A stretch of DNA of 37,646 bases from a virus. A program made the translations under genes and the position numbers. Below the pieces are notes generated by a model that had not been told where the DNA came from, ran no database searches, and worked only from the letters and a program-made list of their open reading frames with translations. Where the stretch lies: positions 1 through 37,646 of IMG/VR virus record IMGVR_UViG_3300025872_000141; one strand, given 5' to 3'. Of the stretch, positions 33,112 to 37,646 are shown in pieces (within the stretch, counting starts at the first letter, position 1; the number at the start of each line of letters is the position of its first letter).

Positions 33112-34564
33112 GGTCAAAACAATACCCGCGCCTGTGGGCGGTTGGAACGCTCGGGATTCATGGGCGTCGATGAAAGAGACCGATGCGGTGCTGCTGGATA
33201 ACTGGTTTCCGATGGAGGGCGCAGTCAGGCTCAGGAGGGGCTACACATCGCATCAGACCGGCCTGAGTGATTGGGTTGATTCCCTGATGGTGTACAACGA
33301 CGGGAACAATGCGCGCCTCCTAGCTGCGGCCAATGGTCATATCCGAAACGTGACCAGCGGAACCACGTCGCTGGCGTCAAGTCTCACCAATGATCTTTGG
33401 TATTACGCGCAGCTTGATGGCGTGATGGGCCTTGTGAATGGGGCTGATGCGCCGAAGACATACAACGGCTCGACCATCTCTGGCATGACGCTTTCAGGTA
33501 CAGGATTGACGACGACCAGCGTTATAGGGGTGAATGTCTTCAAGTCGCGGTCCTACTTCTGGATGTCGGCCTCGCAGTCGATGTGGTATTCCGACGTCAA
33601 TACGATGGGCGGGACGACGACAGAGTTCAAACTGGGCCGGGTTGGGAGCATCACCGGCTACCTCGTGGCAATGGCAAACATCACGATTGATGGCGGGGCA
33701 GGCATTGATGACTTTGCCGCGTTCATTTTCTCGTCGGGTGATGTTGTCGTGTATCAGGGCTCAGACCCTGGCGATGCGGCAAACTGGTCGCTTGTGGGTC
33801 TATACCGGATGCCTGCGCCCGTAGGTAGGCGATGCGTGGTCCAGTATCGAGGTGACGTGCTTGTCCTGACGACGGATGGCGTCATTTCGCTGACCAGCGT
33901 CATGCAGGGGCGCGCGTCGGAGATTACTGCAAAGATTGATCAGGCCATCACATCGGCCATTTCTGCAGGGTCTTCGTTGACCGGATGGGAGATGTGCTAT
34001 TTCCCGGCAGGCAACATGTTGATTATCAATGTACCCACGTCAACAACGCTGATGTGTCAGTTCGTCATGAACACGAACACAGGCGCATGGTGTCGATTCA
34101 AGAACATCAATGCGCGGTCATGGGCGGTGTTCAACGGCCTGCTGTATTACGGTGGGTCTGGGGCTGTCAATCGGGCATGGTATGGCACGACGGATAACGG
34201 CGATGCGATTGCATGTGACGCTGTGCCGGCGTTCTCCTTTTTCGGATCGAACCGGCTGAAGCAAGTCACGGCGGTACAGCCCTCACTGACGGCAAACGGC
34301 ACACTTGATGTGGGGATACGCACGGAGAAGGATTACAGCCTTGGTGCTACGCCATCGGCAAACCTCTCCACGGGCACCAGTGACACCCTTTGGGGCTCTG
34401 CATGGGGCTCATCATGGAGTACCGGCACACAGTCCTACAGTCCGTTTAAATCTGTGGCTCGCGTAGGGCGGGCGCTATCTGGACGCATTTCAACGACCAC
34501 GAAAAACCATCAATTGACGTGGTATGCAACAACGTATTTCTACCTCGATGGAGGATTCATCTGA
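33101..34564 (+). CDS. Tail hub/stabilisation protein (P22 gp10-like)
   Basis: 487 residues. PAPVGGWNARDSWASMKETD, then AVLLDNWFPMEGAVRLRRGY is the usual N-terminus of podovirus packaged-DNA stabilisation proteins ('P.GGln..d..a.m...dA..leNwfP....v..R.G'). What follows is a beta-propeller-like run of strands (LWYYAQLDGVMGLVNGADAP, IGVNVFKSRSYFWM, GLYRMPAPVGRRCVVQYRGD, VLTTDGVISLTSVMQGRA) and a C-terminal beta domain. It closes the portal after packaging and carries the tail spikes. TGATG overlap with the next gene. Confidence 0.88.
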   Translation: MASKVKTIPAPVGGWNARDSWASMKETDAVLLDNWFPMEGAVRLRRGYTSHQTGLSDWVDSLMVYNDGNNARLLAAANGHIRNVTSGTTSLASSLTNDLWYYAQLDGVMGLVNGADAPKTYNGSTISGMTLSGTGLTTTSVIGVNVFKSRSYFWMSASQSMWYSDVNTMGGTTTEFKLGRVGSITGYLVAMANITIDGGAGIDDFAAFIFSSGDVVVYQGSDPGDAANWSLVGLYRMPAPVGRRCVVQYRGDVLVLTTDGVISLTSVMQGRASEITAKIDQAITSAISAGSSLTGWEMCYFPAGNMLIINVPTSTTLMCQFVMNTNTGAWCRFKNINARSWAVFNGLLYYGGSGAVNRAWYGTTDNGDAIACDAVPAFSFFGSNRLKQVTAVQPSLTANGTLDVGIRTEKDYSLGATPSANLSTGTSDTLWGSAWGSSWSTGTQSYSPFKSVARVGRALSGRISTTTKNHQLTWYATTYFYLDGGFI

Positions 34565-35214
34565 TGGGCTGGTCAGGCGGCACATTTTCCAGAACGAATG
34601 GCACACACACGGGCACTACGGTATGGCAGCAGGACGAAGCTGCGCTGACGAACATTGAAGCCGATCTGCACGACACCCACGACCAAGACCTGGCGGACGG
34701 GATAAATTCGTGTGTTGCGAAAGATGGCAGCAACGAGATGACAGGCCCACTCGACATGGGCGGTCAAGAAATACACAACGCCGACAATATCGGGGTAAAT
34801 ACCAGCAGCCCAAACATTGCGGGATGGGGGGTTTCATTCACCCTCAATGGTTCGTCGTCTGAAAACGCAGCCTACGAGCTTGCGCTTGATGGCGCGTTGA
34901 TTGGCTATATGTCCTACTCGGTCAGCGGCGCATCAGCCATAGCGGTGAATCTGTACGCCTACGCGAACGTGCCGATGATATTCGGCACCAACAATACAGC
35001 GCGGGGGAAAATCGACGCAAACGGCAACTGGATATTTGGAACTGCGGCATTGGCGACGAATGCAACCAACGGGTTCACCTACGTCCCTACATGCGCGGGG
35101 ACTCCGACTGGCACCCCGACATCCGTTACGGGTATGTCGCCCATCGTGATCGACTCAACGAACAATCGGCTGTACTTCTATTCGGGCGGAGCATGGCGCA
35201 ATGCCGGACCTTGA
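34564..35214 (+). CDS. Tail fibre/appendage protein (216 aa)
   Basis: 216 residues from the ATG at 34564 (shares one base with the previous stop; MGWSGGTFSRTNGTHTGTTV). The N-terminus matches tail-appendage proteins that start 'WSGG.F.R..G...G...W..D......I......D.HD.DLA.GIN.C..KDG', then a beta-helix or trimeric fibre section (MTGPLDMGGQEIHNADNIGV ... WGVSFTLNGSSSENAAYELA), with a C-terminal SPIVIDSTNNRLYFYSGGAW. The DxHDxDLAxGI plus NxM-TGxLDMGG order is common in podovirus tail fibres. It probably links to the spike encoded next. Confidence 0.82.
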   Translation: MGWSGGTFSRTNGTHTGTTVWQQDEAALTNIEADLHDTHDQDLADGINSCVAKDGSNEMTGPLDMGGQEIHNADNIGVNTSSPNIAGWGVSFTLNGSSSENAAYELALDGALIGYMSYSVSGASAIAVNLYAYANVPMIFGTNNTARGKIDANGNWIFGTAALATNATNGFTYVPTCAGTPTGTPTSVTGMSPIVIDSTNNRLYFYSGGAWRNAGP

Positions 35215-35974
35215 TTTCACGCCGGAACTGAACCGCCTGGCGACAGAAGCGGCGCAGTCGAGCAATCGCACGTTGTTCCTGCCGCCCGGCAACCTTCACC
35301 TCAAGACACAGCCAGATCCGCTGCCAGACATCAGGATAGAAGGCGCGGGGATGTTGCGAACGGTGCTGGTCCGAGACTACAACGGCTCAGATGGATACGG
35401 CGTGCTTCACTTCACGAAATCCGGCTTCGAGCTCAGGCGTCTTGCCATCAATGCGGCAGCGGGCACCTCTCGCGGGTCGGCCATTTCCGTCATTGCATCA
35501 CCTGATCGCGGTGTTGATGGCTGGGTGATGGAGGACTTGTATATCTCGACATGGGCCACGGATGGCTGGAACTGCGCGGTCAACATTGACGGCACAGCAA
35601 AGGACACAGGGGCAAGAGGCAACCGCATCAATGCGATGCGCAACATCCACGTATTCGGCGCTTCATGGTGCTCAGTGCGAATGGCTGGCGTGGTTGGTTT
35701 GTCGTGGCACGGTGGTGGGCTGTACACAGCAGGAGGCACCGGCACAACGTCGCTGATGGTGGCCGGCGTGCCGCAATGTCAGTCGTGGTATCTCGATCTG
35801 TCGTTGTCGAACATCAACGGTGCGGTCAACCTGTCCCAGTGTAAAAGCGTATCGTTGCGCGCGTCGCAAATCGGTGACGTGCAGAACGACAGCAGCGCGG
35901 AGGATGTCGCCATCATCGCCAAAACTGGAACAGTTCAAGGCAACTGGGTCAGGTCTGGAGTGATTCAAGTGTGA
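35201..35974 (+). CDS. Tail spike-like beta-helix protein (257 aa)
   Basis: 257 residues. After a short adaptor (PDLDFTPELNRLATEAAQSS), RTLFLPPGNLHLKTQPDPLP then IRIEGAGMLRTVLVRDYNGS is the usual entry into a pectate-lyase-like beta-helix ('l.lP.G.Y.......p..i.g..iiG.G...T.i'). Rungs follow (VLHFTKSGFELRRLAINAAA, WVMEDLYISTWATDGWNCAV, INAMRNIHVFGASW). No catalytic residues can be assigned. The probable role is receptor (surface glycan) recognition. It overlaps the preceding fibre gene by 14 nt and ends 9 nt from the convergent leftward operon. Confidence 0.8.
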   Translation: MPDLDFTPELNRLATEAAQSSNRTLFLPPGNLHLKTQPDPLPDIRIEGAGMLRTVLVRDYNGSDGYGVLHFTKSGFELRRLAINAAAGTSRGSAISVIASPDRGVDGWVMEDLYISTWATDGWNCAVNIDGTAKDTGARGNRINAMRNIHVFGASWCSVRMAGVVGLSWHGGGLYTAGGTGTTSLMVAGVPQCQSWYLDLSLSNINGAVNLSQCKSVSLRASQIGDVQNDSSAEDVAIIAKTGTVQGNWVRSGVIQV

Positions 35975-35983
35975 TAGCCGGGT

Positions 35984-36172
35984 TCATTCTTCATCCTCCA
36001 TCCAAGCCACGATAGCCGCGAGTTGAGCGTGGGTCAGAGTGCAGCATAGGTCTGCCCCTTCCTTCGTCACGCGGAGCCACTTACCCGTTTCGTTTGAGTT
36101 GGCGCACTCAAGTACCGATCCTTCAAGTTTGACGGGTATCGTCAGCAGAGCTTCCCAGTGTTCTTTGTTCAT
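35984..36172 (-). CDS. Last gene of the leftward operon, hypothetical (62 aa)
   Basis: 62 residues from the ATG at 36172 (MNKEHWEALLTIPVKLEGSV), with GGGAGGGTAAGGGG just upstream; extension to 36214 would enter the preceding gene. It looks like a small beta protein (VLECANSNETGKWLRVTKEG) with a C-terminal helix (THAQLAAIVAWMEDEE). No known family. Its stop is 9 nt from the end of the rightward tail-spike gene, and no clear intrinsic terminator sits between the convergent operons. Confidence 0.6.
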   Translation of the reverse strand: MNKEHWEALLTIPVKLEGSVLECANSNETGKWLRVTKEGADLCCTLTHAQLAAIVAWMEDEE

Positions 36173-36176
36173 CCCC

Positions 36177-36683
36177 TTACCCTCCCAATGATTCTGTCCT
36201 GCAACGTCGTACACGGCGGCGGGGCTCCTTCACGTCGAGCCAGTGGGTGACAAACTCGCCTGGCTCGTCAAATCGTTCTGGGGATTCGCCTAACAATTCG
36301 TGCCACTCGTCGCCAAGCCGCATTGCTGAGATTTCCTCTCCGTGATTGAAAGTTACAGTGTGGTACTGCTCGTCATCCGGCAACCGCTCACTACACGGCA
36401 CCCACACCCCCGCGCACACCTTCTCGTGCGCAGCGATCTGGGCCTGTAACTTGCTGATGCAATCCTCAGCGGCGAGGTGATTATCTTTGTGCCATTGACT
36501 GCGCTTTGCTGCGTTGTCTAGCTCGGTCTCCAGCTCGCGGATGCGGGCATCCCCTTTTTCGAGTAGGCCGGCGTAGCGGGTGAGCACCCCGTCAGCCTCT
36601 CCCCATAACACAACGCCGTAGCTGCTCACGTGCGCCATGCGGCCAATCATCGCCCTCACGCTCTCCGGTGTGTCGGCGATCAT
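36177..36683 (-). CDS. DUF551-containing protein with coiled coil (168 aa)
   Basis: 168 residues from the ATG at 36683, ATGA overlap with the gene before. The N-terminal half is helical (YAGLLEKGDARIRELETELD, a coiled coil). The C-terminal part is GVWVPCSERLPDDEQYHTVT ... VTHWLDVKEPRR, the DUF551 signature ('W..V.eRLPe........V......VTHW.pLpepP'). DUF551 is frequent in phage early regions; its function is unknown. The fusion with an N-terminal coiled coil is common in the family. Confidence 0.85.
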   Translation of the reverse strand: MIADTPESVRAMIGRMAHVSSYGVVLWGEADGVLTRYAGLLEKGDARIRELETELDNAAKRSQWHKDNHLAAEDCISKLQAQIAAHEKVCAGVWVPCSERLPDDEQYHTVTFNHGEEISAMRLGDEWHELLGESPERFDEPGEFVTHWLDVKEPRRRVRRCRTESLGG

Positions 36684-36847
36684 GATTTTCCCTCCTGTAT
36701 CGGACAATGCAGCGCAGCCATAAGTTGTATGGTTGCAAGCGTCAGTCGATTGTCATCTCCGAACTGCCTTTGCGCTTCAGCGATACGACAAAGGTAAAGG
36801 ATCAAGTCGGCAGTGCTGACAGGCGTTGTGGTTTCGTTGCTCATCAT
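36680..36847 (-). CDS. Small hypothetical protein (55 aa)
   Basis: 55 residues from the ATG at 36847 (MMSNETTTPVSTADLILYLC) or 54 from 36844. The first overlaps the upstream stop as ATGA, the second as TGATG. Much of the 137-codon frame here is upstream of these starts and conflicts with two small genes. The protein is a single helical domain (RLTLATIQLMAALHC) without known motifs. Confidence 0.5.
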   Translation of the reverse strand: MMSNETTTPVSTADLILYLCRIAEAQRQFGDDNRLTLATIQLMAALHCPIQEGKS

Positions 36848-36999
36848 TCCTCCCTCCTCATCACGGCGATCCAGTAGGGCATAAAGATCATTGCCCCTGC
36901 TACGATGCTTTGTACGACCTGACGCCCCGGAGTGGTGGCTGCATCGACGTACAGCATCAATCCCCCACACATCACAATAAACCCAAAGAATGTGAACAT
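36844..36999 (-). CDS. Two-TM mini-protein (51 aa)
   Basis: 51 residues from the ATG at 36999: hydrophobic segment 1 (MFTFFGFIVMCGGLMLYV), a short polar loop (DAATTPGRQ), hydrophobic segment 2 (VVQSIVAGAMIFMPYWIAV) and a basic-acidic tail (MRREE). The start shares bases with the stop of a micro-ORF (TAATG), and the end overlaps the next gene. The strongly hydrophobic sequence and coupling support coding. Possible small membrane toxin or exclusion protein; unknown. Confidence 0.5.
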   Translation of the reverse strand: MFTFFGFIVMCGGLMLYVDAATTPGRQVVQSIVAGAMIFMPYWIAVMRREE

Positions 37000-37058
37000 T
37001 ACTCCTCCCTCCTCGCCGTGATGGCGGCAAGGAAATCCCGTGATCTATCATCTGACAT
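36999..37058 (-). CDS. 19-codon micro-ORF
   Basis: Peptide MSDDRSRDFLAAITARREE, with AAGGAGA 7 nt before the ATG at 37058. Stop and next start overlap as TAATG. Its end (TARREE) resembles the MRREE end of the following two-TM protein, both encoded by AGGAGGGAGGA, which doubles as a ribosome site for the next gene. May be a translation coupler. Confidence 0.3.
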   Translation of the reverse strand: MSDDRSRDFLAAITARREE

Positions 37059-37347
37059 TTCGAGTCTCCTTGATCCATCCCTGCCGGTAGCAATGGTCAA
37101 GCCACTGCAACAGGCCGATGAAAATGTTGTGTTCTATATCTTCCCATCTGATCGGATACCGACCATCCATCGAATCGTGGCATGTCGCACACGCAGGCAA
37201 TGCGCACACATCAGCCGGCTTGATCCCCATTCCGCCTGTTCCACCTTTGCGGATGTGGGCCAAAACAACCGTCTCAACATTGCCGCAGCAGATTCCAGGT
37301 ATCCGGGCGTAACACTGCTGGCCTCTTGCGCGGTCGCGGAGGTTCAT
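37048..37347 (-). CDS. DUF1364 putative nuclease
   Basis: 99 residues. MNLRDRARGQQCYARIPGIC, then CGNVETVVLAHIRKGGTGGM, GIKPADVCALPACATCHDSM: the DUF1364 pattern ('LR..ARG..C..RIPG.C......tvlAH.r..g..G.G.K..D.....aC..CHd..DGR'). This is an HNH-like, zinc-linked fold found next to NinB-type genes in lambdoid phages. Likely a structure-specific nuclease; activity in this family is not established to my knowledge. It overlaps the NinB-like gene by 4 nt and the micro-ORF by 11 nt. Confidence 0.85.
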   Translation of the reverse strand: MNLRDRARGQQCYARIPGICCGNVETVVLAHIRKGGTGGMGIKPADVCALPACATCHDSMDGRYPIRWEDIEHNIFIGLLQWLDHCYRQGWIKETRNVR

Positions 37348-37520
37348 GCTGCCTTCTCCATCACCGGCAACACCGTGCCGTCCTCTGCTGCCATCTGATA
37401 CACGAAGTCGATCAACTCGGCATACTGCTCAACCGAGAGTTTCTTCTTCTTGTACCGCTTCTTTTCGTGGTCCCATTCCGATGTCGTGCGGCGTACAGGA
37501 ATCAACTCCTCCTGCCCGCC
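37344..37520 (-). CDS. ninB: NinB-like recombination protein, C-terminal part (continues from 259-1)
   Basis: Codons 87-144 of the gene that starts at 259 and passes the contig joint. In the joined sequence TGP meets GGQEELIPVRRTTSEW, then a basic loop (DHEKKRYKKKKLSVE) and the NinB-like helix QYAELIDFVYQMAAEDGTV. In the duplicated end of the contig (37521-37646) the same frame is open as well. ATGA-type overlap with DUF1364 (37347-37344). Confidence 0.65.
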   Translation of the reverse strand, partial: GGQEELIPVRRTTSEWDHEKKRYKKKKLSVEQYAELIDFVYQMAAEDGTVLPVMEKAA

Positions 37521-37646
37521 GGGGCCTGTAAGCCTCACTGCGCCGAAGAATGCAATCAGCACTTTGGTCTTCAGCATGTCCACGTCCCATGTAATGCCGC
37601 GATCCGAGAGCAGCCATTGATTCAGCAGCCAATGGAAGCCCTTCTC
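37521..37646. repeat. Terminal duplication of bases 2-127
   Basis: Exact 126-bp copy of positions 2-127; the base before it differs (T at 1, C at 37520). It most likely is an assembly overlap of a circularly permuted or circular genome, so the real unit is about 37,520 bp. A true short terminal repeat cannot be excluded, but it falls within a gene, which argues against it. Confidence 0.95.

Noticed and set aside
37521-37646. True direct terminal repeat of a linear genome
   Set aside because: The repeat lies inside the NinB-like gene, is close to a common assembly k-mer length, and the gene is intact only when the ends are joined; an assembly overlap is simpler.
1-37646. CRISPR array, rRNA, insertion sequence
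   Set aside because: No regularly spaced short repeats, rRNA-like sequence, transposase or terminal inverted repeats were seen.

Overview
The window is a complete or nearly complete tailed-phage genome, most likely a podovirus of a Gram-negative bacterium. Bases 2-127 recur exactly at 37521-37646, so the contig closes into a circle of about 37,520 bp. The reading frame that runs off the left edge (259 to 1, minus) continues at 37520 to 37344 and gives an intact 144-residue NinB-like protein. An Rz/Rz1 spanin pair with an outer-membrane lipoprotein points to a Gram-negative host. The head genes are of podovirus type: terminase, a roughly 590-residue portal, two ejection-type proteins, scaffold, coat, adaptor and a stabilisation protein, with no tape measure. 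I see no integrase and no CI-type repressor. Nearly every gene overlaps its neighbour by 1-11 nt, mostly as ATGA, GTGA or TGATG.

Leftward (minus) operon, 4451 down to 1 and, across the circle, 37583 down to 35984: small early genes, a DUF1071 single-strand annealing protein, a YqaJ-type exonuclease, an HNH endonuclease, SSB, a ParB-like protein, NinB, DUF1364 and a DUF551 protein. This is a recombination and replication-accessory block. A divergent control region (about 4452-4557) separates it from the rightward genes. There a palindromic TTGCAA could serve as the -35 of promoters in both directions.

Rightward early region, 4558-13712: a YdaS/Cro-like regulator; a helicase/DNA-methyltransferase fusion with an endonuclease VII-like gene nested in another frame; a 360-nt non-coding stretch holding a tRNA-like fold; a DnaA-domain-IV-like protein; a small nuclease-like protein; a C5 cytosine methyltransferase locus in which three reading frames carry recognisable protein; a PAPS-reductase-family PP-loop protein; and a Q-like antiterminator. 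The region is rich in DNA-modification genes.

Late control, 13713-14106: a strong sigma70-like promoter (TTGACT-16-TATATT), a roughly 210-nt structured leader and an intrinsic terminator, directly after the Q-like gene. This has the layout of lambda Q-pR'-tR'. Next come small membrane proteins, a DUF5675/exonuclease fusion, holin, Rz and Rz1 (14107-16251), two large surface or secreted beta proteins (16839-20209), packaging and portal (20452-24016), a GNAT, ejection and internal proteins (24316-28909), zinc ribbon, scaffold, coat and decoration (29096-31838), and adaptor, stabilisation protein and tail spike (31881-35974). A two-TM gene lies on the opposite strand at 28785-29111.

The most unusual feature is the repeated nesting of HNH-type endonuclease genes, out of frame, inside DNA-modification genes whose own reading frames stay open across the insertion. 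The clearest case is the methyltransferase at 10613-11836.
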